A stretch of 64,000 nucleotides of DNA from Pseudeuparius sepicola. Taxonomy: Eukaryota; Arthropoda; Insecta; Coleoptera; Anthribidae. The DNA lies in assembly GCA_963920635.1 (NCBI GenBank), contig OY987308.1:27094096-27158095 (forward strand), in the 5' to 3' direction. The position numbers and the translations under genes are program-made. The notes under the pieces were generated by a model. It saw only the letters and a program-made list of their open reading frames with translations. It searched no databases and was not told the DNA's origin. Shown here in pieces: positions 35,301-45,218 of the stretch; the stretch's first letter is position 1, and every line of letters starts with the position of its first letter.

Positions 35301-37403
35301 ACCCCCAATCGAAGACCTGCCTGAACTTGAACATGTTCCGGTTTCTGGGCGTACTCATGGGCGTGGCGATAAGGACGGGCTCGCCGTTGAGCCTGAACCT
35401 GGCGGAGCCCGTGTGGAAGCAACTGGCCGGCATAGAATTGACGCCCGCCGACTTGACGGAAATCGACAGGGATTACGTGCCGGGCCTGCTGTGCATAAGG
35501 GAGATGGGTCCGGAGGAGCCGCTCTTCCAGAATTTGGAAATGCCGTTTTCGACGCCGAGCTCGTGCGGTAGCGACGTACCGTTGAGCACCAAGTACAAGA
35601 GGATAACGTACGAGAACAGGTTGGAGTACGTGCGGTTGGCGTTAAACTTTAGGTGAGCAGTTTTCGGAAGCGTTCGGAGGTTTTTTTGAAGGTTATTTTA
35701 TTGCAGACTTCACGAATTCGACGAACAAGTGAAGGCGGTCAGAGACGGCATGTCCAAAGTTGTTCCGGTGCCGCTACTGTCTTTATTTAGCGGCTATGAG
35801 CTAGAAACGATGGTGTGCGGTTCGCCCGATATACCGCTGACGTTATTAAAGTCCGTAGCAACATATAAAGGTAAAAAGATAATAATAATGGGGCGAAAAG
35901 TGACGGTGAAATTTCGTAGGAATCGACAGTACAGCGCCGTTAATCCAGTGGTTCTGGGAAGTTATGGAGGAGTTCACGAATCAGGAACGTTCGTTGTTCT
36001 TGAGGTTCGTCTGGGGTAGGACGAGGCTGCCGAGGACGATTGCCGATTTCAGGGGGAGGGATTTCGTTATACAGATTATCGACAAGTACTCGCCACCGGA
36101 CCATTTCCTGCCGGAGAGCTATACGTGCTTTTTCTTGCTTAAGATGCCGAAATACTCTTGCAAGGTAACGTTTTTGTCGATTGGGGGGCCTACGCGAAAA
36201 TTTAAAAATTTTAAACTTGCAAACGAATAGACTTTTGCACCATTGAATTCCGAATTGCTTAGCTTAACCGGAAGCAGGGATGGCAACGATATATCGGTAT
36301 ATTTGAAATATCGATATATTCCTTGAAATATAAGGATATATTTATATTGATATTTTCTTGCGATATATTGGTAAATATATCAATATTTTGATGCGATATA
36401 TCACAACGAAATCTATTATAATTTCTCCAGTTTAAGTTAAACTATAGGATAGTGGAGGCTTTTGGAAAACTGAGATGGAGATTATCGTTATCTGTGAGCT
36501 TTTATCTCGTGTTTGTAAGCAATGATAACACATTCTATAAATATTTTTCGAAAAATTTGTAATCTTTAACTTTAGTACATAAATATCATGAATTACAAAA
36601 TAAAAAAAAAATATTCGATATATTCCTTGAAATATATCGATATTTATATATTTATATCAATATTTTCTTGCGATATATCGGTAAATATATCGATATTTTG
36701 ATGCGATATATCACAACGAAATCTATTATAATTTCTCCAGTTTAAGTTAAACTATAGGATAGTGAAGGCTTTTGGAAAACTGAGATTGAGATTATCGTTA
36801 TCTGTGAGCTTTTATCTCGTGTTTGTAAGCAATGGTAACACATTTTATGCCTATTTTATGAAAATTTATAAACTTGAGTTTCATTATTATGAATGACACC
36901 CTGTACTTGACTCTATTTGCTCAATTATGCTAAAAGTTTATGCAAATAAAGACTACTCCTACTACTAGTACATAAATATTGTAAATTACAAAATTAAAAA
37001 AATAACACTCGATATACCTATCGAAATATTCAATATATCGATTTTTTTTTCAATATATCGTGTATCAATAAATTGATAAATATATCATATGAAACAATAT
37101 ATCGATATATTTTTAAATTTTGCCATCCCTAACCGGGAGCCTATTTCCTACGCTTCTAGTGCCTCAAAACGACCTTGTATTTTCGCTTAAACCCCAGCCG
37201 ATATACCCACCTTCGACTCTATACCAATTTTCCGCGGCACCCCTTCTTTCTAGCATGTACTACAGCAAAAACTCAAGTACGCCATCCACTTCTGCAAGTC
37301 GATCGACAAGGACGAGTACGCCAGGGTGGCCATGGCCGGCGATTTGGCGGTTAGCTCCAGTTCGGACGTGGAGAGCGATCCCGACATGGACAGCAGCAAC
37401 TGA
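14340..37403 (+). CDS. HERC2: HERC2, giant HECT- and RCC1-domain E3 ubiquitin ligase
   Basis: Scaffold and E3 ubiquitin ligase linked in mammals to DNA repair, centrosomes and protein turnover. Thirty-four exons sum to 14,229 nt (4,742 aa; human about 4,830). Starts-ends: 14340-14564, 14615-14783, 14837-15169, 15228-15384, 15438-15608, 15692-15947, 16005-16215, 16263-16473, 16524-16884, 18207-18556, 18611-18710, 18765-18993, 19046-19253, 19307-19608, 21062-21816, 21873-22050, 22107-23500, 24540-24729, 24783-25102, 25163-26533, 26584-26790, 26844-27033, 27084-27329, 27378-27559, 27614-27995, 28860-29059, 29111-29272, 29325-29830, 31448-31571, 31621-32052, 32105-35652, 35707-35870, 35920-36164, 37254-37403. 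Domains by approximate residue: RCC1-like 1 (440-815), cytochrome b5-like (1175-1250), MIB/HERC2 (1857-1930), UBA-like (2419-2470), CPH (2517-2590), ZZ zinc finger (2661-2710), DOC (2725-2890), RCC1-like 2 (2915-3280), RCC1-like 3 (3877-4250), HECT (about 4370-4720). The HECT thioester Cys is Cys4681 in SYTCFF (codon 36126-36128). No frameshift or stop was seen. Confidence 0.97.
17047..18089. repeat. Intronic element with 18-bp terminal inverted repeats and internal tandem copies
   Basis: In the 1.3-kb HERC2 intron 9, GACAAAAATATTAACTGC at 17047-17064 is matched by its exact reverse complement at 18072-18089. Inside, a unit of about 130 bp containing CAGTTAATATTTTTGC and ATAAATGTTTAATTTCGCTA recurs at least three times (about 17420-17770), with more diverged copies outward. 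No coding capacity. It looks like a non-autonomous foldback-type element or a satellite patch. Confidence 0.75.
19635..21019. mobile_element. Foldback-type element with about 450-bp inverted arms in HERC2 intron 14
   Basis: The left arm (19635 to about 20082) is repeated as an imperfect reverse complement in the right arm (about 20550-21019). Both ends read AGCATGGGGAT from the outside. The arms bracket a spacer of about 467 bp without an open frame. The element fills nearly the whole intron: it begins 26 bp after the donor and ends 42 bp before the acceptor. No matching target-site duplication is visible. Confidence 0.85.
23690..24240 (-). mobile_element. Antisense non-LTR retrotransposon fragment
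   Basis: In HERC2 intron 17, the minus strand encodes a reverse transcriptase fragment with the hallmark [17 protein letters not shown] at about 23874-23692. A stretch like the C-terminal part of an AP-endonuclease domain (IDHWFV, then a DHY motif) lies at about 24239-23943, which is upstream in the element's sense. This is the expected EN-then-RT order. Stops and frame breaks show it is dead. Confidence 0.8.
28165..28800 (+). mobile_element. LINE 3' fragment, copy 1 (sense, HERC2 intron 25)
   Basis: Plus-strand remnant of reverse transcriptase motif [19 protein letters not shown], with a frame break just before the FADD active-site region. It ends in a tail with GAATAATAAATAAATGAAC. The same sequence occurs at 30390-31413, so both derive from one family. 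No target-site duplication identified. Confidence 0.8.
29940..30340 (-). mobile_element. Possible second LINE 3' end, antisense
   Basis: Read on the minus strand, this part of HERC2 intron 28 gives a frame-broken stretch resembling the C-terminal end of LINE proteins ([12 protein letters not shown], then a Phe-Lys-rich stretch). The evidence is short, so the call is tentative. Confidence 0.4.
30390..31413 (+). mobile_element. LINE 3' fragment, copy 2 (sense, HERC2 intron 28)
   Basis: Longer relative of copy 1. It holds reverse transcriptase motifs in order: AFDTVDH near 30425, [18 protein letters not shown] near 30590-30650 and the LFADDTT catalytic box near 30690. A C-terminal NLPKLLK-type stretch and the same AATAATAAATAAATGAAC tail (ending near 31413) follow. 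Several stops interrupt it. It lies in sense within HERC2, so it is transcribed in the pre-mRNA. Confidence 0.85.
36275..37131. mobile_element. Non-autonomous hAT-like element with target-site duplication
   Basis: Termini are CAGGGATGGCAA at the left and the reverse complement of TAGGGATGGCAA at the right. The flanking 8-bp sequences are ACCGGAAG (36267-36274) and ACCGGGAG (37132-37139), which differ by one base. An 8-bp duplication and CAGGG-type ends are hAT hallmarks. Inside, two tandem copies of a 310-bp block (for example TCACAACGAAATC at 36401 and 36711) and many ATCGATAT palindromes occur. No transposase. It sits in the last HERC2 intron. Confidence 0.88.
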
Positions 37404-37616
37404 GAAGCTTCACCGTCCAGGCAGGCTGGGCGGGCGCCTCGTTGAGTTGTTTTCTTCTTTCCCCTCAGTTGTTTCGCGCTTTCGATGTGTATATACGGAA
37501 GGAGGAGATGTCGGTGTAATGCTCTGCTGAATTTTCTTCTTGTATCGTTGGATGCAATTTTCTTCGTCGGAGCCGAAGTATTTTATATTTTATCTAGTCA
37601 CACAACAATGTCTTTA

Positions 37617-37622
37617 ATAAAA
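37617..37622 (+). terminator. Probable HERC2 poly(A) signal
   Basis: AATAAA lies 214 bp after the HERC2 stop and before the convergent EXOSC2 gene. Confidence 0.5.
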
Positions 37623-37834
37623 ATATGATAGAAAGAGTGTTTCTTCTTCATTGTGTTTTAAGTGTTAAACAAAAACGCAACTTATATACAGGGAAAGGCA
37701 CAAAGGAAGTGAAAAAAACGAAAGTAGTTCAAACATACCAATTGGATTTTTTTGAGGTATAGGCATAAGTATAAATAAAATTGCTTTTAGTAAGTACTTA
37801 TTTAATAAAAAAAATATGTTAACAAGTAACAGAT

Positions 37835-38871
37835 CTATGAATTCATAAGCATGACCAATCTTTGCTGCGTTAATAACGCCACGTCCACCATAGCCTCTGG
37901 AATCAATAATTCCGAAACGTTATACTTTAACGATTCTTCATATGCGTAGAGAACGCTGGTGTCCCCTAACATAACCTTACTTTGTGCCAGGGCCAAGATA
38001 CAGTTCCGAATCCTCACCACTGTTTCCCGTTCCTGCCTCGGTACGACCTTAAAATAAAACCGTTAATTATAAGTTTTCGGAGATTTTTACCATACCTCTT
38101 CTAAATTTTGCACGAAACCCCCTACACCATCTTCGCCGCTGCTTATTATCGGACATATCCAAATAAATCCGTTGTTTCCCAAGATAACGCTGCAACCGAT
38201 CGGCAGGTTGTGGAAATGTGTCTTGCTACGTTCGATCAGAGATGGAAACACCTTTACTAGGACCCCTTGAGATAACTACAAACATTTTTTTTAATTGTGC
38301 CGAACATTTTTCTTACCCTCCTACCTTGCCGTACTTCAAACTACGCGTATGCAGCGACAACGAACCGTCCCCGTTGACAGTTTGAACCTCGGCGCTTATC
38401 AAGTCGCCCTCTTGAAGATACTGCCGCATCATATGCTCGTCCTCGACTCCGCGCCGTCTCAGTTCGCCCCCGGGCAAATTTACAGACGATAAAAGAAGGA
38501 CGGAATCTAACCTGGAGTTAGTCTCGACCTTCCAACGTTTCTGCTGCACCTCCGTGATACGGCCGATAACCACATCGCCGACCTCCCCATTGTAACGGCT
38601 CTTCAACGGTCGTACCGATATCAGGTTGTTCACTTGCTCCTTAACGCCGGCCACGGACGACTTAAGGTCCCCGCCCTCTTCGTACGTGCCGTGGCCCCTG
38701 AAAACATCCCTAAAGCACTTCTAATGGAAGAAATTATGGGTTTTACCGCATGAATTCATTTTGTGGGGTTATGATCTGACCGGGCGTGAAAATGGGAGGG
38801 TATCGCTGGTTTACGGCTACGGAAGTGTTCACTCTGTTGGAAGCGAGCCGTATGTGGATCTTTTTGGACAT
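37835..38871 (-). CDS. EXOSC2: Exosome complex component RRP4
   Basis: Cap subunit of the RNA exosome, which degrades and processes RNA 3'-to-5' in nucleus and cytoplasm. Four exons (38871-38747, 38697-38325, 38275-38096, 38047-37835) join in phase to give 296 aa; the human protein has 293. An N-terminal region ending FMRGHGTY is followed by the S1 RNA-binding domain with the very conserved GRITEVQQKRWKVETNS. A KH domain (about residues 175-225) and a C-terminal helical part follow. The gene is tail to tail with HERC2 (432 bp between stops) and head to head with CacyBP (264 bp between start codons). Its 3' end has been duplicated into the neighbouring BTB locus. Confidence 0.96.
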
Positions 38872-39135
38872 ATTTCCTTTGAAAAAAAGACGAAAAGAGA
38901 CGAAACGAAAAGTAGGGTTAGTATTTTAAAGACCACAAAACAAAATATATAGGTTAGGTTTCTCGCAGCCAACTTCACGAAGCACAAAATATAAAAGTTA
39001 GGTTCGTTTAGAAGAAGAAGAAAAAGACACTTGCGACTAACTTCGTGACAGTTCCGCTTTACACCTAACTTCATTCTATTTTATGTTAACCTAGAAACTT
39101 CTGGATTTTCGAGTTTTCTTCGCGTTTTTCAAACG
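38872..39135. promoter_or_regulatory. Bidirectional promoter region, EXOSC2 / CacyBP
   Basis: Only 264 bp separate the two start codons, so the two 5' UTRs and both promoters must share this space. Several GGTTAGGT-like motifs occur. No TATA box in a clear position was seen. Confidence 0.5.
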
Positions 39136-39969
39136 ATGGCTTGTGCCCTATCGAATATCGAGGACGTAAGTATAAAAATTCGCCGCCTTCGGCAAATCTA
39201 AACAGTTCGTTTATTAGTTGAGGGCCGATCTGAGAGAGTTGGAATTTTTGGAGAAGCAGGCGACAAGGCCCAGGTTGAGGAACTTGTTTTTGGGCGAAAG
39301 GAGAAAGTTGAAGGAGGAAATAGAACAGCTGGAAAAGGGGCAGGAACTGTCCAAGCCTAAGGCGGCGGCGGCGAACGCAAAGGTTCAAGTAAAGCTTACG
39401 AATTACGGTACGAAAAAATTACTTAAGACAAGTTTCGGACAACGAACGATTTGTGTTTTAGCTTGGGATCAAGACGAGAGGTCCGTGATATTTTATGTTA
39501 CGTTGAAGAACGTTAAGGGACTCTCGCCGGAAAATGTTCGTCTAGAGTGTACAGACAGATCCGTACAACTTGTAGTACTTGATTTAGACGGCAAGGACTA
39601 TGCGCTTACCATTAAGAATCTTTTGAAAGAAATAAAACCAGATCAGTGCACTACTAAGCAAAAAACGGGTAATTTATTCTTGTTTGTTTTTTAGACGCAA
39701 CGCTTTTTAATCATGTGTTCGCAGATATGGTCGTAATAAACTGTCCGAAAGTAGAACAAGGTTATAATTGGACCCACGTAACAGGATATGAGAAAAAAGC
39801 CGCCGAATCTAGCAAAATGGACTTTGATGACGAAGATAAGGCAGACCCCGGAGATGGTCTAATGAATATAATGAAAAAAATGTATGAGAAAGGTGACGAT
39901 GAAATGAAGAGAACTATTGCCAAAGCTTGGACAGAAAGTCAACAGCAAAAGAATAAAATGAATCCGTAA
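39136..39969 (+). CDS. CACYBP: Calcyclin-binding protein / Siah-interacting protein
   Basis: Adaptor that in mammals links SIAH1 and SKP1 in ubiquitination of beta-catenin and binds S100 proteins. Four exons (39136-39165, 39218-39407, 39462-39668, 39725-39969) join in phase to give 223 aa, about the usual 220-230. An N-terminal helical hairpin (about residues 1-50, the Siah-interacting part) is followed by a CS/p23-like domain (about 70-165) and the C-terminal SGS domain. The SGS signature GDGLMNIMKKMYEKGDDEMK is clear. The first exon is only ten codons long. AATAAA follows at 40027. Confidence 0.94.
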
Positions 39970-40499
39970 ATGTAGTTTTTTTTGGCATTATTTTTCTATT
40001 TTTTTTTATTATTACTCAGTAGGAAAAATAAAGACATTGTGTTCTAACTATGCTTTTATTACACAATCGCGCCCTTACCAAATTAAAAATTATTGTCCTT
40101 TTAGCAAAAAATTCCTAACTCCTAAATGAAAAGAGTTATCAAATTGATCTGGGTACGAAAAATAAAAAGTGTTCTCGCTATACTTTTTTTATTTCAAAAA
40201 ACAACAATATAAAACAACAATCAGACTCTTAAAAACATTACAAATTAAGTATTTATTGCACAATATTATCTCGTCCGCCCCTCAACTAAAAGCAAAACTC
40301 TCTCGTAGAAAAATCAACTAAAATCCATAAATACCTTCTTCGCCTTAACAATAATAGTCGTAGATCATAGCGCATAAATAAAATAAATAACATTCTCTTT
40401 CATATATAAAAAATCATAAAATTATGGCATATTTGGTACTATTTGGTAAAAAAAAAGAAAAATTCGACGCCTTATTGCCTGTTGGAAAATGCCGCGTTT
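39970..40499. other. AT-rich 3' flank
   Basis: Holds the CacyBP 3' UTR with a poly(A) signal at 40027, and on the other strand the 3' UTR of the BTB/FLYWCH isoform ending at 40500. A block near 40130 resembles the dispersed repeat seen at 41690. No gene. Confidence 0.6.
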
Positions 40500-43400
40500 T
40501 CACTGGAGCCTCAGTTCCGGCGATATGCTACAACTGGGCACCTGCAGCCGCGTGATGACGTCGTGCATCTGCGGGTGGTTGTGGCCGCTGTAGCTGAGCA
40601 GCACGGGGCCCGGCAGCGTAGTGACGCACCCCTCGCAGTTCAGCGTCTTCTTTTTGACGCAAACCCAAAATTGCCGGCTGTCCTTCTTGTCCGTCACGGT
40701 GTATATGTGGCCGTTGTGGATGAGCACGTACTGGCCCCTGCCGCTCTTGAGCAACGTCAGGGCCCCCCCTGAGAACGGAACGGAATTTACTCTGGAAGCT
40801 TTTTGGGATTTTTGTGTCGTCGGAAAAAGGTGAATAACTAACTCTTAAAATGAAAAAAAATATCTAGTTGAACTTTTTCACCATTGAATTCAGCAGGTTT
40901 AAGGGAAAAATTTGTAATTTTTAGGAATACATTTAGGTTTTTTTTTTTCAAGAGCGAAAATGAACTTAAAATTTTACTTATTCCCAAAGTTGTTTTTTCT
41001 TTCTCTTCAGACACAACGTCTTTAATAAAAATATGATAGAAAGAGTGTTTCTTCTTCATTGTGTTTTAAGTTTTAAACAAAAACACAACTTATATACAGG
41101 GAAAGGCACAAAGGAAGTGAAAAAATCGAAAGTAGTTCAAACGTACAAATTGGTTTTTTTTTGTAAAAATTAAAGTTCTGTTTGTGAGGTATAAGCATAA
41201 GTATAAATAAAATTACTTTTAGTAGGTACTTATTTAATAAAAAAATATGTTAATAAGTAACAGATCTATGAATTCATAAGCATGACCAATCTTTGCTGCG
41301 TTAATAAAGCCACGTCCACCATAGCCTCGGGAATCAATAATTCCGAAACGTTATACTTTAACGATTCTTCATATGCTTTTGCACCATTGAATTCAGCCGG
41401 TTTAAGGGAAAAATTTGTAATTTTTAGGCATACGTTTAGTTTTTTTTTTTTCAAGAGCGAAAATGAACTTAAAAATTCACTTATTCCCAAAGTATGTACC
41501 TTTAAAAAAATATTCGTAACTTTTAAACAAAAGGAGATACTAAACTGTTCCTTGCGGCATTAAATTCAGCGGGTTTTAGTTGTTCAGGCATCATATTTTC
41601 AGATTTTTTTCAAGAACTCTAAAACGAATATACAAAAATTTACTCTGTTTCGCCAGGTACCTATCTTTAAAAAATATTCATAACTTTTAAACGAAAAGAG
41701 ATATCAAACTGATCTTTGCCCCATTGAATTCGGTAAGTTTTACTTATTTAAAGTGCCAGTTTTCAGATTTTCGGATATGCGTTTGGTATTTTTACAAAAA
41801 GCTCAAAAATCGGTTGGGTTAAAAAACATTAAAGTTACCTTCAATTAGAAAATCCTTCGTATATTTATTCTAAAACCGATCATAATTAAACAGTCTGACA
41901 AATTAACAATACTTTAAGCCTTGTACAACCTAAATTTTAAACCTACGTTAACGTAAGATCACAAACAATAAAAAAAATTGTAGACTAAAGGCAAGTTGCG
42001 TCATACTGTAAATAATACGTATATGTGTCTTATATAACAGTAAAAGTTTGGCGTTTGTCACGCGTATCATCATTATTATCTGCTTAACTAAGCGAAGTCT
42101 GCCATAGCACTTCTCGCAAATTTTCGATAGGAACTTCAGAATCTTCTTCCGGGTTAAAAACGTCCGGTTCTATTGCATGATTGTGGCTGCACGGCCACTT
42201 GATTATGTTCCCATTCATCGTCCAGCACACGGACAGACACTTATCGTGCAATCTAGAGTGGCGGCAATACCAGAACGCCTTTCCCTTGTAGACGCTTTTT
42301 TTGAAGAAGACGTGACCGTCGACAATCAACCGGGGGATTCCGCGTTTGCCCAGTATCAGCTGGATCGTTCCTGCAAATAAAATAATACACAAAAATGTTG
42401 TATTCTCGTACGTGGCATGCAACTATCTACGGGAACGACATGCTACATGCTACAATTTGTGTATTATTTTATCGAGGCTTTCAGGCAAATACTGGCGAAA
42501 CAACGATGGTTTTCCAAGCGACTAATCTATGATACGGCCGCCGATTCAAATATGTTGGCAACAGCCGACAATAATTGCGGCTTTGCCATCACATTTTCCT
42601 CGGCGCTACAAACAATTTCTGAGGTCATTTCGACTCACCTGGTTGCACAGAATCGCTCGTAGTGCCGCCACTGTTCGGCCAGCCCTGGAAAGACCGTCCC
42701 GAACTCGGCTCGCTTAGAGTCGTGTCCAACATGTTCGCAATGTCCAAATTCATCTCTTCGGAAGCCCTGTCGTCCTCGCTCTGATCGATCGGCTCCTCCT
42801 TGGGCCTCAGCAGCGGCTCTTGGAATTCCTTGATCTGATTTTGTATCGGCGCGACCGGAGACGTCGACGGCGTACTCTCGGAGTCCAGGTGTTGTCGTTT
42901 CGGGGGCGGCGGTTGCGGCGGCGGCGACTTCTCCACTTTGGGGCTTTCCAGGGGGCGCAGCGGCTGAAGGGGGCGGATCAGTTTTTTGACGGGACGCGGG
43001 CGCTTCATGATGTTCCTCTGGTCCTGGTAGGAGCGGCCGGGCGAGGCCAGACCGTTCGCGATGTCCTAAAATGTTACGAAAGTTGTTTGCACAACGAAAC
43101 TAGTTACATAACTGGGTGCTTCGACCTTGTTATGTAAGCCGACGTTGTGCAATAAGAAAATTTTCAACGTTTCAAACGTACCGTGGCGGCGTTATCGGTG
43201 AGCCCCTTAACTTTAAGCATTTCGGCGACCCTCATAAACGTGGGTATCTCCTCTTGGCTGACGCTGACCTCGCCCTGGTACATGAAGTGCAAGAGGCTGC
43301 AGAGCGACGCATAGTTGACCTCCGGCAGTATGACGATGGGGTGTTTGCAGGGGTTCACCCGAAAGAGGTCCTTGAAGAATGGACTGCAAACCGACAGCAC

Positions 43401-43541
43401 CGTCTTGTGGGCCTTGAGGAATTTCCCTTCGGCCGCCAAGGTCACGTCGACCAGGTCCTCGTCTTTCAGTAAGCTGTGGAAGCCGGAGCTCAGGTTCGAG
43501 TGGAAATTGTTCCAGCACAAGGAAAATTGTTCGCCCTCCAT
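40500..43541 (-). CDS. BTB/POZ-FLYWCH protein, mod(mdg4)-like, with two alternative 3' exons
   Basis: Nuclear protein of the insect BTB family. Exon 1 (43541-43182, 120 codons) is a complete BTB/POZ dimerisation domain starting MEGEQFSLCWNNFHSNLSSG. Exon 2 (43065-42639) encodes a Pro/Glu-rich linker with a basic patch. It ends in phase 1 and can join in frame to either of two last exons: 42370-42084 (total 357 aa) or 40768-40500 (total 351 aa). Each last exon carries one FLYWCH-type zinc finger with the Cys-Cys-His-His spacing (first: FWYCRHSRLHDKC then HNHAI; second: FWVCVKKKTLNC then HNHPQ). This common-BTB/variable-FLYWCH design is known for mod(mdg4), where the finger sets protein partners. 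Orthology to mod(mdg4) itself is not established. Confidence 0.88.
40858..41760. repeat. Repeat cluster between the two FLYWCH exons
   Basis: A block starting CACCATTGAATTCAGC and ending AACTTAAAA-ACTTATTCCCAAAG occurs at about 40878-40992 and about 41388-41493. Weaker copies occur at about 41550-41650 and 41700-41790. The EXOSC2-derived fragment lies between the first two copies. Non-coding. Confidence 0.75.
41011..41376 (-). pseudogene. Duplicated 3' end of EXOSC2 plus HERC2/EXOSC2 intergenic DNA
   Basis: This stretch copies 37601-37945: the HERC2 3' flank with its AATAAA, the spacer, and the last 36 or so codons and stop of EXOSC2. It breaks off inside the EXOSC2 last exon. Differences in the copied coding part that I checked are silent (such as the Ala and Pro third positions). 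It has no upstream exons or start codon, so it should not make RRP4. It sits in the intron before the distal FLYWCH exon of the BTB gene. Confidence 0.9.
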
Positions 43542-44328
43542 TTTGGTAAACTAGGCTAGCTCGGGGGTTAGCATAGTTGTTGCGACTTGTCGAGAAAAAG
43601 TGCGTGTAAAAACGAAACTGTTCGCTTTTTTTTTTCCAAACGTTTCAATCGGTTTAATTTCGCAGCAAGTGCAAACCGCAGGAAAATGGAGGACTGGCAG
43701 GAAAATACCCGCTGTTTGTTGTGTTCTCCACAAAATATAAAGGTTAGGCGACTTCTTAGGGTTTTTTTTTTTGTTGGCGTTTTTGTGACGGATTTAACTT
43801 CTTCTTCTTATGGTGCATCTGGAGTGCGTTCAGAAACCACACCTAGATGTAACCTTGCATTTACAAGGTTAACATTACAGGGTGTATACGAATGGAGGGT
43901 GGCATTTTCAAAAATCGTTTTCAATTTCAACTCTACATATACATATGTAAATAATTTCAATTCATAAAATTTTTAATAACTCAATTATTGATAGTTCTGT
44001 TGGTTACGAGGGCTTTGGAACCATGAGTGATCGATTCAGTGGGTCAATTTACCTAGGAAAAGTTCTATTTCCCAGAAAATTTGTTAAAATCAAAATTTGG
44101 AAGTTATCAAAACGTTACGGGTCCAGTTAAACCGAAAGTAAGAAATGGAAAACGATACGTTTATGTTACTGTTCGAATGGTCAATAAAGAAAATAAGAAA
44201 AACAGCAAAATGTATTTTTATAGATATATTGTAACTTAAAAATAATATCTCTTAGAAACTTAGTTATCACATCCTTGTACTTAACATTAATTTGTAACTT
44301 TTGCCCTAAATATTCAACGTTTTCAAAC
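43542..44328. other. Intergenic region with a possible orphan first exon
   Basis: Contains the 5' flank of the BTB gene and the 3' flank of the PARP-like gene. On the plus strand an acceptor-like TTTCGCAG near 43665 precedes an ATG at 43686. This starts a 19-codon frame (MEDWQENTRCLLCSPQNIK) ending at a GTTAGG donor at 43743. The CLLC pair resembles the start of a ZAD zinc-finger gene, but no downstream exon is visible. The rest is AT-rich with repeat pieces. Confidence 0.4.
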
Positions 44329-45096
44329 TTAAAACTTACTGATATAACTCAAAAAATACGAGGGATAAAACTCGGAATCGAAATACTTGGCGTAGATGGC
44401 CCCGTTCCGCCCGCCTATTACCGTGTCGTAGCCCGGATCCGGAAGCAGGCAGCTCTCGGATTCGTCCAAAATTTGCACGTTTTGCACCAGAACGTCCACT
44501 ACGAACATCGCCCGGTACGCCCCGTTCAGTTTAGTCGAACATCTATTCGCCACGTACGGGAGCGTACTAAAATAAATTCCGGCCCCTAATCGGCACCTCG
44601 TCGAGTAAAACACTTGGAAGTTGTGCATCGCTATCGATTCCACGTTGTCTCGTGCGGTATCGTGGAACAACTGCTTCACTTGATATGCTCTAAAAGAAGA
44701 AGAAGAACGCTACCAACCTCATACCCGAGTCAGGCCATGCCGTTACCCTCGTTGCTTGTACTCCAAGGCTTTTAGCGCGAACTTGGCGTAAGCTATCGGG
44801 TTTTGCACCCTGAAGATCCCCTCGACGGCCGAATAGTAGGAGCCCACGAGTTGCTTTTGTATGTTTTCATATTCGGGGGTGCCTTGTTGTAGCTTGAAGA
44901 TCTCGTAGGGGGTGTCACCGCTCATGGGCAGCCACTGAGGGGGGCACAAGTCCACGATGTCTTGGAGCTGCATTTCCATCCGAGAATTCCCACATTTAGG
45001 GGGCTCCGACTCTCCGACCTGGAATTCTTGTCGGCCCCACGGAAACAACAACGAAGTTGGCGGCGGAAGCGGACGCCCTTCTTCTTCCGCTGTCAA
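44329..45096 (-). CDS. PARP catalytic-domain protein (mono-ADP-ribosyltransferase-like)
   Basis: Two exons (45096-44747 and 44689-44329) join in phase to give 236 aa. The protein is little more than a PARP catalytic domain, as in the C-terminal part of PARP11/TIPARP-type enzymes that transfer single ADP-ribose units from NAD. Visible motifs are QLFHDT (expected His at 126), GAGIYFS (Tyr at 156) and a C-terminal YDT...FYPSYFLSYI segment typical of the fold's last strands. In place of the usual His-Gly-Thr/Ser there is His-Asp-Thr, so NAD binding may be altered. No WWE or zinc finger is seen. The start is the first ATG of the open frame; an internal Met at about residue 40 is an alternative. 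Its 5' end faces DAPIT. Confidence 0.8.
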
Positions 45097-45218
45097 AGAA
45101 ATGACAGCAAGCCGCGAGAGCTGTTCTCCTTCTTCGCGTGTCGGAAACTAGAGTGAAGTTGGCCGCGTACGCCAAACGCCAAATTTCTGAGGTATTTTCG
45201 AAAATTTTAAGTTAAAAA
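45097..45218. promoter_or_regulatory. Bidirectional promoter region, PARP-like / DAPIT
   Basis: Start codons of the two divergent genes are only 122 bp apart, so promoters and 5' UTRs must be very compact or overlap the opposite gene. No TATA box seen. Confidence 0.5.

Noticed and set aside
41266..41490. A second EXOSC2 gene
   Set aside because: Only the last exon end is present, with no start or upstream exons; it is a duplicated fragment.
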